Shown here: positions 16,056 to 24,751 of the stretch, in pieces | How the letters are laid out: each line of letters begins with the position of its first letter | Position numbering within the stretch: position 1 is the first letter of the stretch | Origin: Planctomycetaceae bacterium | GTDB lineage: Bacteria > Planctomycetota > Planctomycetia > Pirellulales > Thermoguttaceae | Direction: 5' to 3' | DNA: 36,075 bases | Assembly (NCBI GenBank): GCA_031269105.1 | Contig: JAISZO010000216.1 | Location: forward strand, 1-36,075 | The notes under the pieces: model-generated | What the model saw: only the letters and a program-made list of their open reading frames with translations | Told to the model about the DNA's origin: nothing | Database searches by the model: none | Made by a program: the position numbers and the translations under genes

Positions 16056-16855
16056 ACGGTTTTCTTTCCGACGCCGCCGACTTGATTTGTCCCCCGAATT
16101 GTCTGGCATGTCAAAAACCGCTCGACCGTTCTCGCAAAAATTATTTATTTTGCGATTGTTGCTGCCAAAACATGATCGTTTCGTTATGGGAATATTGTCC
16201 GCGTTGCGGCGCTATCGGTTTTTTGACGCCGGGCGGACGTTCCGACAAAGGCGGATGTTTTGAATGTCGGCGTCAAACGTTTCAGTTCTCCGACGTTACG
16301 GTTTTAGGAAAATATTCCGAGTTGCTGCGGTTGATGATTCTTCGGATGAAACATGATCGAGACGGTATTGTCTCCGGTAACATGGCGCGGCTTTTTCTGT
16401 CGGTTCGCAAGCAGGAATTACGGCGCAACTTGCCGGATTTAATAACGCCGATTCCGATGCACTTTATCCGCCGTTTTTTTCGCGGCGTAAATAATCCGAT
16501 ATTTTTTGCCAAAGAGATCGGAACAGAATTGAATATTCCCGTGTCGCTCGATATTTTGCGGCGAACTCGCTACACCGAACCGCAATTCAATCTCAAACCC
16601 AACCGCCGTTTCAGTAATGTTCGCGGAGCGTTTGCATTTGTTGGACGAAAAGAATTACTTGCGGGAAAACATGTTTTGCTTGTCGATGATATTATGACAA
16701 CCGGCGCAACGTGCAACGAAGCGGCGCGGGTGTTGCGCGAGGCGGGAGCGGCGTCGGTTCGCGTTGCGGTTTACGGCAGAACGATGAAAGAAGAAAAAAA
16801 TCATAATTTTGAGAAACTTTTTTCGGAAAAAGACTATAATTTAACTAATCTCTAA
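16019..16855 (+). CDS. comF: ComF family phosphoribosyltransferase-like protein
   Basis: The 278-aa protein has the ComF layout. A cysteine-rich N-terminus (Cys 24, 28, 31; 45, 47-49; 60, 63; 80, 83) likely forms zinc-binding units, followed by a type I phosphoribosyltransferase domain. The PRPP-binding motif VDDIMTTGAT is at 222-231. ComF proteins are linked to DNA uptake and single-strand handling in competent bacteria, but many members sit outside competence operons and their reaction is unproven. The VanZ-like gene follows after 33 bases. The 5' end lies in the 39-bp repeat, so its original promoter may have been separated from it. Confidence 0.9.
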   Translation: MLKFYDFARKYFYGFLSDAADLICPPNCLACQKPLDRSRKNYLFCDCCCQNMIVSLWEYCPRCGAIGFLTPGGRSDKGGCFECRRQTFQFSDVTVLGKYSELLRLMILRMKHDRDGIVSGNMARLFLSVRKQELRRNLPDLITPIPMHFIRRFFRGVNNPIFFAKEIGTELNIPVSLDILRRTRYTEPQFNLKPNRRFSNVRGAFAFVGRKELLAGKHVLLVDDIMTTGATCNEAARVLREAGAASVRVAVYGRTMKEEKNHNFEKLFSEKDYNLTNL

Positions 16856-16887
16856 AAAATCAACAAAAAACAATTTGAGACGCGCTT

Positions 16888-17265
16888 ATGAAACAATGGA
16901 TTTATCGATTTGTCGCAGGAATAACTAGTTGCCTTTGGATTCTTTATTTTTATTTACTTCTTGCCCGTTCTCCGTTTCAGGGAAAAATTCGCACGCCGGA
17001 ATACGGCGTTCACGCCGTTTTTTTCTTCCTGCTTGCATTTATGACGCTCTGCTCGCAACCCAAACCGCGCGTTTTCTGGACGCTCATGGCGTTGTACCTT
17101 TTCGGCTGTTTGACGGAAATGACGCAACATTTTAATCCGCCGCGAACTTGCGGACTGGAAGATTTGTTTGAAGATATGATTGGCTCGTCGCTGGGAGTCT
17201 TTGCGGCGCTTCTTTTGAGAAAATTACTCCGTGCGGTTTTTCCTCCCTTGCAAAGCGTGAAATAG
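16888..17265 (+). CDS. VanZ-like membrane protein
   Basis: The 125-aa protein has about four hydrophobic helices and the VanZ-like signature: an H in a membrane helix (HAVFFFLLAF), then LTEMTQHFNPPRTCGLEDLFEDMIGSSLG, where E-Q-F-P-R-ED-N/G positions are usually conserved. Members are small membrane proteins of unclear biochemical role; the founder gives low-level teicoplanin resistance. No resistance genes are nearby, so this is probably a housekeeping paralogue. It lies 33 bases after comF and is probably cotranscribed. Confidence 0.82.
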   Translation: MKQWIYRFVAGITSCLWILYFYLLLARSPFQGKIRTPEYGVHAVFFFLLAFMTLCSQPKPRVFWTLMALYLFGCLTEMTQHFNPPRTCGLEDLFEDMIGSSLGVFAALLLRKLLRAVFPPLQSVK

Positions 17266-17292
17266 TTCTCGTATTTTGCAATGAACGTAAGA

Positions 17293-17373
17293 TCATGATT
17301 TCATCAAATCTTATCTTCAACCTTTGTTTTGTCGGAAAAATTCGGGTGAAAATAAAATTTGTTGAAATCATGA
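17293..17373. repeat. Long imperfect inverted repeat (30-bp arms)
   Basis: Arms 17293-17322 and 17344-17373 are reverse complements at 26 of 30 positions, with a 21-base loop. The outer 17 bp have one mismatch. It lies between the convergent VanZ-like and DUF1080 genes. It could be a transcription barrier or a miniature mobile element. Confidence 0.8.
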
Positions 17374-17425
17374 CAATAATCTCGAATCTCGCGAAAAATT
17401 CCGCTGAAATCCTACAAAATTTTCT

Positions 17426-17456
17426 ATCGAGACGTTTGACAATGCGTCTCGATTTT
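17426..17456. terminator. Bidirectional rho-independent-type terminator
   Basis: ATCGAGACG and CGTCTCGAT are exact 9-bp arms with a 10-base loop, followed by TTTT on the plus strand. It starts six bases beyond the DUF1080 stop codon and also lies downstream of the VanZ-like gene. Confidence 0.75.
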
Positions 17457-17461
17457 GCGTT

Positions 17462-18805
17462 TTATTTCGCGTCGATAAGTTTCACCGCTTTGTCGTCGAG
17501 CGGCATAATGTAGAAATCGCGGAATAAACAGCCCTGACTTCCGCCGCCGTGAAGCTGCAAGCCGACTTTCCCCGACAAACCGTGCGTCGGTTTCGGGTCG
17601 ATAATATTGACGACGGTTTCGCCGTTCAGGAACGTTACGATATGAGCGCCGATTGCAACCGTTCCAATGTCGTTCCAATCGCCTTGTTTGGTCGCTTTTG
17701 CGGAGACGGCTTCGGTTTTCTGCGTTTTTCCAACCCAACCGCGTCCGGCAACTTCCCAAAGAGCGGCGTTAACTTTGGAATCCATTGCGATTTCACATTG
17801 AAAACCGCTCAACCAATAAGATTGATCGTTTTCTTTCGCCCGAAAATATAATCCGCTGTTGCCGCTTTCCATCTTAAAGGAAACCTTTACCGCGAAATCT
17901 TTGTAGATTTTTTTGCCGACCAAAATTCCGTCTTCTTTTTGATTCGGCGGCGTCGAAGAACTCAACGTACCGTCCGGCAAAACTTTATTGACCGCAACGG
18001 GTTTCGGAACAAACGAACCGAACGGAGAATCGCCGTCGATTTGTTCCCAGAGACATTTTGATTCCAAATCGCCGAATTTACCATTCGCATAAAGCGGAAT
18101 CCAAGGCGTTGCCGGAAGTTCTTTAATGCGGATATTTCGCCATCGCGCTTCTCCTTGCGGCGCGGCGTGCATTTGCAGCGCAATAAAACCGTCCGAACTT
18201 TCAAGATCAATAAAATCAGAAACGAGCGTTCCGTTCAGCCACGTTTTAATCGACGGACCGACGCACTGAATCGTGTATTCGTTCCATTCTCCTTCTTTGA
18301 ACGCGGCGGCGGATTTTTCGACCCATTCCGGCGTATCGGAGTTAATCCAACGTCCGCGCCGTCCTTCGTCGTAAACGAAAGCGTTCCGCCGTTCAGGATG
18401 CAACGTACTTTCGCACTGATAACCGAACACAATGGAAACGTCTTTGTTTTCCCACTTTCCGGGTCGCGCGTTACTGCGAAACTGAATGCCGGAGTTAATA
18501 TCCACGTCGATTTTTGTTTCGCACTTGAAAATGAAGTTGGAATACCTCTTTTCCGTGCAAAGGAACGTACTGTAACCGGGACCGCGTTTGCCGACAATCG
18601 CGTTTCCGTCGGTCTCGAAAGTTGCCTCGCCGCCATGTTTCACCCACCCGGCGGCGGCTTGTCCGTCTTTCGTCCACTTGGCGGATTCGGTCGGCGACAA
18701 CGAGACAAACCCGTCTTCCGCAAATACCGATGATGAAAATGTTGTTGAAAATGCGCACAATGCGACAATCCCCGCATAAAACGCGGTTGTCAAGAAACGT
18801 TTCAT
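17462..18805 (-). CDS. Secreted protein with two DUF1080 (3-keto-disaccharide hydrolase-like) domains
   Basis: The 447-aa protein has a Sec signal peptide (MKRFLTTAFYAGIVALCAF, probable cleavage after VFA at residue 29). Two concanavalin-like DUF1080 domains follow, at about 32-228 and 235-440. Repeated family features include GIQFRSNARPG and GLYFRAKENDQSYWLSGFQCEI, then WNEYTIQCVG and WNDIGTVAIG, then HAAPQGEARWRNIRIKEL and LHGGGSQGCLFRDFYI. The family binds or hydrolyses glycans or 3-keto-glucosides and is greatly expanded in planctomycetes. It would act in the periplasm or outside the cell. It stands alone between convergent and divergent neighbours. Confidence 0.9.
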   Translation of the reverse strand: MKRFLTTAFYAGIVALCAFSTTFSSSVFAEDGFVSLSPTESAKWTKDGQAAAGWVKHGGEATFETDGNAIVGKRGPGYSTFLCTEKRYSNFIFKCETKIDVDINSGIQFRSNARPGKWENKDVSIVFGYQCESTLHPERRNAFVYDEGRRGRWINSDTPEWVEKSAAAFKEGEWNEYTIQCVGPSIKTWLNGTLVSDFIDLESSDGFIALQMHAAPQGEARWRNIRIKELPATPWIPLYANGKFGDLESKCLWEQIDGDSPFGSFVPKPVAVNKVLPDGTLSSSTPPNQKEDGILVGKKIYKDFAVKVSFKMESGNSGLYFRAKENDQSYWLSGFQCEIAMDSKVNAALWEVAGRGWVGKTQKTEAVSAKATKQGDWNDIGTVAIGAHIVTFLNGETVVNIIDPKPTHGLSGKVGLQLHGGGSQGCLFRDFYIMPLDDKAVKLIDAK

Positions 18806-19126
18806 AAAATTTTCTTTCTAAAGTTTGTTTTTGAAATTTTGTCACGACTCAAGAACATTCTATCAGCTTCCATGACATTTAGCAAATCGTTTCTTCCTTT
18901 TTTCCGCAAAGAGTCGTGTTTTATTCCAATCGGATTCCGCCCATTCGTCTTTTTGAGAAATCGCGTCAAACCTTGCCCCAACTCATCTTGCGACTCCGCA
19001 AACTCGATTTAAGAAGGCGGAATGTCAACAAGGACGAAAGCGTTCTGTTTTGAGAGATCGCTTGTTTTTTAGAAATCTTGCGATAAAATGACGGCGTCGT
19101 AAGATTTTTTAATAAGAGGCGATCAA
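18806..19126. other. Divergent intergenic region
   Basis: These 321 bases between the DUF1080 and hydrolase genes must hold both promoters. An 8-bp inverted repeat (CACGACTC at 18843 and GAGTCGTG at 18911) is separated by about 60 bases and may be chance. AGAGG at 19115-19119 is the ribosome binding site of the hydrolase. Nothing else was recognised. Confidence 0.55.
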
Positions 19127-19882
19127 ATGATGGTAAATAATAAATATCCGTTGATTCTCCTATCGGGAACAGCCGCGAATGAAACGATTTTTCAATGGCA
19201 AACGGAGGCGTTTCAAAAAGTGATTCCGGTCAAATGGGTTGCGTTGAAATCTTCCGACACGATGGAAGATTATGCCGACAAACTTGCCGCGTCGATTGCC
19301 GAAGAACTTACCGCGCGGTTTGGCAAAGACTCGCCGTGTTATATTGCCGGATTTTCGCTCGGCGGAATGCTTGCTTCGTTGGTCGCAAAGCGTTTCAATA
19401 CGAAAGCGTGCATTCTCATCGCGTCGATTCGCAAGCCGTCCGAATTTCCGAAACGTTTGCGGCATATATTAGGTTTCATCTGTCGATATACGACTTGGCT
19501 TGTCGTAACCGCCGTTTTTCTCGTAAAAATTTTTGCGCGGTGTTTTATGCCGTTTCTCGCATGCGGAGCGTCGCCGAAACGTAAAATTCTCTTGCAACAA
19601 ATCTTCGGATGCAGTTCGTGGTTTCTGACGCAGCAACTCCGCATGATTTACGTTTGGATACTCGACCCTAAAACATGGCGGGAAGATTTCACAAAAGACG
19701 TCGCGGAATGGTGCGATTTTCCGGTTTATCACATACACGGCGCCAACGACCGATTATTATTATGCAATAAAACCAAGCCGGACAAAATCGTTCTCGGCAG
19801 ACACCTTTTACCGTTGTTTCAAGCCGACGAAGTCAATCGTTACCTCGCGTCGGTCATGGCGGAGAACGACGGGGAAAATTAA
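19127..19882 (+). CDS. Alpha/beta hydrolase
   Basis: The 251-aa protein has an alpha/beta hydrolase fold without signal peptide. The N-terminal strand is LILLSGTAANETIF, the nucleophile elbow is GFSLGG (Ser 77), the probable acid is D208 in HIHGANDRLL, and the probable base is H226 in GRHLLPL. A lid-like hydrophobic segment at about 112-135 could contact lipid. The substrate is unknown; an esterase or thioesterase is plausible. The ATG has AGAGG 7 bases upstream. The ABC ATPase gene follows after 82 bases on the same strand. Confidence 0.85.
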   Translation: MMVNNKYPLILLSGTAANETIFQWQTEAFQKVIPVKWVALKSSDTMEDYADKLAASIAEELTARFGKDSPCYIAGFSLGGMLASLVAKRFNTKACILIASIRKPSEFPKRLRHILGFICRYTTWLVVTAVFLVKIFARCFMPFLACGASPKRKILLQQIFGCSSWFLTQQLRMIYVWILDPKTWREDFTKDVAEWCDFPVYHIHGANDRLLLCNKTKPDKIVLGRHLLPLFQADEVNRYLASVMAENDGEN

Positions 19883-19964
19883 AACGGGAAAACGGACAAG
19901 GATTTATCAAAACGCATTGCAAGGTCTCGACTCGCACAAATCACATATTCTTTCTTTATTTTTT

Positions 19965-20789
19965 ATGCAGGAACGCACGCCGCAAATTCCGTTAATTCTC
20001 GTAAATAATCTCACGCTTGAAATTGAGAAAAAGCGGTTGTTGGATCGCGTCGGCTTCGAGGTCGCGGCGGGCGAATACTTGGCGATCATTGGCGCTAACG
20101 GAGCCGGAAAAACGACGTTGTTGAAAGCGATGGATTTGATTCTCGACAATTGGACGGGCGAGGTGTTGTTGCAAGGAAAATCTCTTCGTAAATTTTCGCG
20201 AAAAGAAATTGCCCGACGTATTGCGTTTGTTCGGCAATGGACTTCGGCGGACTTTTCGTTTACCGTGCGGCAAGTGGCGGAAATGGGACGCTATCCGCAT
20301 TTGAAACCGCTTTCGCCGACGTCGCAAGCGGATCAAACCATTGTCCAAGACGCGATGCGCGAAATGAACGTGTTGGAATTTGCCGAGCGTCCGATGGAAA
20401 CGCTGAGCGGCGGCGAGAGGCAGCGAGCTTTATTGGCGGCGGCGCTAGCTCAAGAACCGGAAATTTTATTTCTTGACGAACCGGCAACGTTTCTTGATTA
20501 TCAATATCAACAAGAATTGTACGGTTGTTTGAAACAAATCAATCGGCGCGGTACGACGATTATTGAAATTACGCACGACGTCAATCGTGCCGTCGGCGGC
20601 GCGACGCGAATTCTCGCGTTGTCTTGCGGACGCCTTGTTTTTAACGGCGCTCCGCGTGAACTTATCGATATGAAATTATTACGAAACATTTACGGCGTGG
20701 ACTTTTGCGGTATCGACGATCCGCGTTGGAATCGTCCGTTTTTGTTTCCGCAAAAAGAATCGGAAAACCAAACGCGTCGCAGAAATTAA
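19965..20789 (+). CDS. ABC transporter ATP-binding protein, iron/B12-importer-like
   Basis: This is a complete ABC ATPase (274 aa from this ATG). It has Walker A GANGAGKT (43-50), a Q-loop near FVRQWTSADF, signature LSGGERQR, Walker B ILFLDEPATFLD and the H-loop EITHDVN. The sequence most resembles FecE/BtuD-type subunits that power iron-siderophore or cobalamin import. No permease or binding protein is nearby, so it is an orphan ATPase here. The frame opens upstream to a TTG at 19917, but the ATG at 19965 fits the family N-terminus. It may be cotranscribed with the hydrolase gene. Confidence 0.93.
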   Translation: MQERTPQIPLILVNNLTLEIEKKRLLDRVGFEVAAGEYLAIIGANGAGKTTLLKAMDLILDNWTGEVLLQGKSLRKFSRKEIARRIAFVRQWTSADFSFTVRQVAEMGRYPHLKPLSPTSQADQTIVQDAMREMNVLEFAERPMETLSGGERQRALLAAALAQEPEILFLDEPATFLDYQYQQELYGCLKQINRRGTTIIEITHDVNRAVGGATRILALSCGRLVFNGAPRELIDMKLLRNIYGVDFCGIDDPRWNRPFLFPQKESENQTRRRN

Positions 20790-20907
20790 AAGTTGGACAA
20801 ATGATTGTTTCAATTCCAGAGCGACGCATTTAATACAATGTTTTTAAGATTCTTGTTTTTTGTTCATTGGCGAGTGAGGTTGTTTTGTTAAAAAAATAAG
20901 GTAAAAA

Positions 20908-20920
20908 TAAGGCGACAGTC
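20908..20920. repeat. Short perfect palindrome
   Basis: GGCGAC-A-GTCGCC is a 6-bp-arm palindrome a little upstream of the larger palindromic repeat. It probably belongs to the same block of intergenic repeat sequence (about 20908-21013). Confidence 0.4.
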
Positions 20921-20952
20921 GCCAGATACTAGGAGCCAGGAGCTAGATTACA

Positions 20953-21013
20953 GGTACCAGCGTTGGCTTTCCACACGCGAAAATACGGCAAGCCAACACT
21001 GGAACCTGATACC
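20953..21013. repeat. Palindromic intergenic repeat, copy 2
   Basis: The left arm ggtaccagcgttggctt (20953-20969) pairs with the right arm at 20990-21013; CCAGCGTTGGCTT matches the reverse complement of the right arm at 12 of 13 positions. The loop is about 20 bases. It shares arms with the copy at 14041-14104, but the loop is in the opposite orientation. It ends just before the ATG at 21020. Confidence 0.75.
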
Positions 21014-21019
21014 TATAAT

Positions 21020-22651
21020 ATGACTTTTAACTTTCTTATTCCTTTCATGCAACGCCTCTTATTTTTGATTCCGACGCTTTTTGCCGCATGTTTTTTGTCC
21101 GGCTGCGGAGAAAAAGAAACGCCGCAACCGAATCATCGACGCGACGTCGTTGCGGATACAAACAAGACGTCCGCCGATTCTGCCGACGGAACTCTGTCTT
21201 CCGACGACCGGCTTCCGCCGACCGAATCCGATTCTCCGCCGCCGGTTTTTCTGCGTTTTCCGCCCGTCGCAGCGCTTTCGCGTCCGATTCAGTTGGCGGA
21301 AGAAGAACGCAAACGCTCCGGTTTTCGCGCGGGCGATGATTTTTCTCTTGAGCAGGCGCTTCAAACGGGAGCGTTGATCCATCGGCAATGGACGCCGCTT
21401 CCGCCGATTAACGCCGCGGCGCTGCGGACGCAAAATATTCGCGAACTTCGCGGAAAATATCTCTCGCTCTTTACGGATTTACCGCCATCGTCGTCGGTGG
21501 AGGAATTGCCGAAAGTGTTTGATCTCGCCGTAGCGGAATATTGCCGTTATTTTGGCGTGGAGGAAAGCGTTTGCGATCAATGGCGAATGCGGGGATGTTT
21601 GATTCAGGATTTGCGGAAGTTTCAGCGAACAAATTTGCTGGGCGCGTTTCCGACGAGCCGGAATGGTTATACGATTGGCGATATGTTCTGGGTTCGGGAA
21701 CAGCCAAGCGAGTACATGCGGCGGCATTTGATTTTGCATGAAGGCGTACACGGCTTTATGAATTATGTGTTCGGCGCGTGCGGACCGGCGTGGTTTATGG
21801 AAGCAACGGCGGAATATCTTGGAACGCATCGGTGGCGCGACGGAACGCTGACGTTGGGAATCCTGCCGGACAATGAACAGGAAATGCCGGGTTGGGGACG
21901 GATTTCGGCGCTTCGTGAAGAACTCGACGCGGGAAACGCGGTAACGCTTGACCGATTGCTGCGACGCTCCGCCGAAGAAATTGAAACGCCGACCGATTAC
22001 GCTTACGCTTGGGGACTTGGATTTTTGTTGGAGAATCATTCGCGCTATCCAACCTTGCTGCGAAGTATGGCGCGATGGGCGACGTTCCCCGATTTTACCA
22101 ACCGGTTTTATCAACTCGCGAATTGGAATCTTTTGCAAACGGATTGGTATTGCTTTCTCGGAGATTTGGATTATGGCGCGGAACTCTCAAAGATTGTCGT
22201 GGAAATGAACGCGGAGGAAAGCCGCACGGTCGAAGAGCCGGCGGAATTGGAAATCGCGCCGACGCGAGGTTGGCAGACGAGCCGGATTCGTCTGGAAGAG
22301 GGAAAAACGTATCGGATTGCGGCGTCGGGCAGATGCGTTTTAGGCGGCTACCCTTCCGCCGATTCGCCGAAAACTCTGCAATCGGAGCCGAACGGCGTAA
22401 CGATTCGTTATTATCGCCATCGTCCGCTGGGGCAGTTGCTGGCGGCGGTAGCGCCGGACGACTTTGCCGACGCCAACGCGGAAGAAAAGGAGTTGCAGCC
22501 GAAAGATATTCCGTTTCTTGCGCCGATTGTTGTTGGATATACGTTGGAACTCACGCCGTCGCGTTCGGGAACGCTGTGGTTTCGCGTGAACGTTCCGCCG
22601 TCCGGTTTCGAGAGATATTCGGGAGCGTATCGGGCGAGAATCGAGAAATAG
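21020..22651 (+). CDS. Lipoprotein with peptidase MA-like HExxH domain
   Basis: The 543-aa protein has a lipoprotein signal (hydrophobic MQRLLFLIPTLFAACFLSGC, lipobox Cys 29) and a Pro/Asp-rich linker. A metalloprotease-like centre carries HEGVH at 240-244, followed by PAWFMEATAEY with E261 in the position of the third zinc ligand of the peptidase MA (DUF1570-like) group. A C-terminal beta-rich part begins near 400. It probably acts at the cell envelope, with unknown substrate. The frame continues upstream to a TTG at 20963 through the palindromic repeat, which argues for ATG 21020, or ATG 21047 directly before the signal sequence. No Shine-Dalgarno site is evident. Confidence 0.82.
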   Translation: MTFNFLIPFMQRLLFLIPTLFAACFLSGCGEKETPQPNHRRDVVADTNKTSADSADGTLSSDDRLPPTESDSPPPVFLRFPPVAALSRPIQLAEEERKRSGFRAGDDFSLEQALQTGALIHRQWTPLPPINAAALRTQNIRELRGKYLSLFTDLPPSSSVEELPKVFDLAVAEYCRYFGVEESVCDQWRMRGCLIQDLRKFQRTNLLGAFPTSRNGYTIGDMFWVREQPSEYMRRHLILHEGVHGFMNYVFGACGPAWFMEATAEYLGTHRWRDGTLTLGILPDNEQEMPGWGRISALREELDAGNAVTLDRLLRRSAEEIETPTDYAYAWGLGFLLENHSRYPTLLRSMARWATFPDFTNRFYQLANWNLLQTDWYCFLGDLDYGAELSKIVVEMNAEESRTVEEPAELEIAPTRGWQTSRIRLEEGKTYRIAASGRCVLGGYPSADSPKTLQSEPNGVTIRYYRHRPLGQLLAAVAPDDFADANAEEKELQPKDIPFLAPIVVGYTLELTPSRSGTLWFRVNVPPSGFERYSGAYRARIEK

Positions 22652-22862
22652 CTCCAACTCTAAAACGCAATTGCCATAACTCAAACGAACCGCCGTTAAA
22701 ATCGTTATAATTTCTATAAAAATCAATACAGATTACTAATTTTACTAATGAACAAAATTAAGATGGACGTAAGACAAAATATATTGTAAAATTATGACAA
22801 ATAAACGTATTTTGAGCGGATTGAATTGATGATTTTTGACAAAATACAATCGGAGAGAAACA

Positions 22863-23816
22863 ATGGCGAAAAAGGTCCTATTGGATGTTGATCCGGGAAT
22901 TGACGACGCAATGGTACTTTGTCTTGCACTGTTCGATCCCGCTGTGGAAGTGGTTGCCGTCACTTCAACCGGCGGAAATGTTACGCCGCAGGTTGCGTCG
23001 CGGAATTTGCAGGCGATTGTCGAATATCTTGATCCGCCGCGATTGCCTCGAATCGGCTTTGGAACGGAAGCGGACGACGGTTTGCCGGTTGACGGACGTT
23101 ACGTTCATGGAATCGACGGACTTGGCGGAACGAATCTCCCTTGCGCGGCTCTTTTGTCGCAACATCCCGCCGAGAAAGTGATTTGCGACGCGGTTCGTTC
23201 CGCGCCGGGCGAAATTACAATTATCACGCTTGCTCCGCTGACAAATATTGCCCGCGCGTTTCAACGCGATCAGGAATTGCCGCAATTAGTCGGCGAAATG
23301 GTTATCATGGGCGGAACGTTTGACGTTGCCGGAAATATCACTCCGGCGGCGGAATTTAATATATTTTGCGATCCGGTTGCGGCAAAACAGGTTTTTCAGG
23401 CGCCTTGTACGAAAACGCTCATACCGCTCGACGTCACAAATCGAATTAAGTTTACGCTGGGCGACGTCGACAATTTGCCGCCTGAAAATACGAAAATCGG
23501 CGGTTTTTTGCGTAGTATTCTCATGCCTGCGTTTCGCGCGTACCGTCAGCGTTTCGGTCTGGAAGGAATTCACATTCACGACATGGTAACGTACATGGCG
23601 GCAATTTATTCCGAACTTTTTACAATGAAAGAAGTTGCGGGAAATGTGGAGACGATTGGCGAATTAACGCGCGGCATGACAATTTTTGACCGTCGGCGCG
23701 TTCCCGATTGGCAAGCGAACATGGAAGTCGCTTATTTTCTCCAAAAAGACGTCGTTCTTGAACGTACTTTGGAAGGTTTAAAATTTGCGGCGGAAATGTG
23801 CGAGCGAAAAGGATAA
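22863..23816 (+). CDS. Inosine/uridine-preferring nucleoside hydrolase family protein
   Basis: Nucleoside hydrolases cleave the N-glycosidic bond of nucleosides to ribose and base for salvage. The 317-aa protein has the calcium-binding motif DVDPGIDDA at 8-16, the LAPLTNIARA segment and PAAEFNIFCDPVAA, with downstream IHDMVTYM carrying the late active-site His/Asp pair. The length is typical. ATG 22863 has GGAGAG at 5 bases, which excludes the in-frame upstream start. The dehydrogenase gene follows after 69 bases and may be cotranscribed. Substrate range cannot be read from sequence. Confidence 0.94.
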   Translation: MAKKVLLDVDPGIDDAMVLCLALFDPAVEVVAVTSTGGNVTPQVASRNLQAIVEYLDPPRLPRIGFGTEADDGLPVDGRYVHGIDGLGGTNLPCAALLSQHPAEKVICDAVRSAPGEITIITLAPLTNIARAFQRDQELPQLVGEMVIMGGTFDVAGNITPAAEFNIFCDPVAAKQVFQAPCTKTLIPLDVTNRIKFTLGDVDNLPPENTKIGGFLRSILMPAFRAYRQRFGLEGIHIHDMVTYMAAIYSELFTMKEVAGNVETIGELTRGMTIFDRRRVPDWQANMEVAYFLQKDVVLERTLEGLKFAAEMCERKG

Positions 23817-23885
23817 AATTTTACGCGGGCGTTTTGCATCAATGATTTTTATTCAGGTTAAAATATTTTCGGACGGATTTTTGAA

Positions 23886-24650
23886 ATGACAAAAACGGCG
23901 TTAGTAACGGGCGGTGCAAGAGGAATTGGTTGGGGAATTTCGGAAGCTCTGGCGAAAGACGGTTGGCGTCTCGCCGTTTGCGGAACCAAAGACGCGGCGG
24001 CGGATAAAATATCGGAACTCGAAAAATTCGGGCAAAAAGCGAAGTATTATCAATGTAACGTCGCCGAACCTTTAGACCGTGAAAAAATGTTGATCGCAAT
24101 TCAACGCGACTTTGAAACAATTCATCTTTTAGTGAATAACGCCGGAGTCGGGGCGCGAGTTCGGGCGGATTTGTTGGATATGACCGAAGAAAATTACGAG
24201 CGGCTGATGAAAATCAATTTGACCGGTCCGTTTTTTCTGACGCAGGAAATTGCAAAATTGATGATTGCGCAAAAATCGAAAACGCCGGAATTTTCAGGTT
24301 GTATCATTAATATTTCTTCTATCAGCGCGACGGTGGCGTCGGTCAGTCGCGGGGAATATTGTATTTCTAAAGCCGGCGTGAGTATGGCGACAAAACTATG
24401 GGCGGTAAGATTAGCGGAATTTGGTTTTCCCGTTTTTGAAATTCGTCCGGGACTGATAAAAACCGATATGACGGAAGCCGTAACGGAAAAATATACAAAA
24501 TTGATTAACGAGGGAATTCTATTACAACCGCGTTGGGGATTACCGTCGGACGTTGGTCAAACCGTAGTAACATTGGCGAGCGGCGGTCTTCCTTACGTAA
24601 CCGGTCAAGTCGTGATGCTTGACGGCGGCATGTTAGTCGAGCGGCTTTAA
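23886..24650 (+). CDS. Short-chain dehydrogenase/reductase, 3-ketoacyl-ACP reductase-like
   Basis: The 254-aa protein is a classical SDR. It has the cofactor motif TGGARGIG at 8-15, NNAGVG at 84-89, catalytic Ser near 145 in INISSIS, and YxxxK as Y158-K162. The C-terminal ending VTGQVVMLDGGM is typical. It would be NAD(P)H-dependent and cytosolic. It resembles FabG-type enzymes, but many sugar or steroid dehydrogenases look alike, and no fatty-acid genes are nearby. It probably shares a transcript with the nucleoside hydrolase. A terminator-like hairpin follows at 24724-24751. Confidence 0.93.
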   Translation: MTKTALVTGGARGIGWGISEALAKDGWRLAVCGTKDAAADKISELEKFGQKAKYYQCNVAEPLDREKMLIAIQRDFETIHLLVNNAGVGARVRADLLDMTEENYERLMKINLTGPFFLTQEIAKLMIAQKSKTPEFSGCIINISSISATVASVSRGEYCISKAGVSMATKLWAVRLAEFGFPVFEIRPGLIKTDMTEAVTEKYTKLINEGILLQPRWGLPSDVGQTVVTLASGGLPYVTGQVVMLDGGMLVERL

Positions 24651-24723
24651 TTCCCAAAGACAATCTGCCGGTTGCAAAAGGGGACTTCTAGAAACACGTC
24701 TTACCACAAAGAAAGAATTTTAG

Positions 24724-24751
24724 AGCGCCTTTCTGCCATTTTGGCGCTTTT
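24724..24751 (+). terminator. Probable terminator after the dehydrogenase gene
   Basis: AGCGCC and GGCGCT are exact 6-bp arms around a 13-base loop, followed by TTTT on the plus strand, about 75 bases past the dehydrogenase stop. Confidence 0.5.

Noticed and set aside
18843-18918. 8-bp inverted repeat CACGACTC/GAGTCGTG as a terminator
   Set aside because: The 60-base loop is too long for a stable terminator and the site is in a divergent promoter region. It may be chance.
21479-22710. Long frames on both strands overlapping the metalloprotease-like lipoprotein gene
   Set aside because: The lipoprotein frame has a lipobox and HExxH motif. The others are Arg-rich with no recognisable domain.
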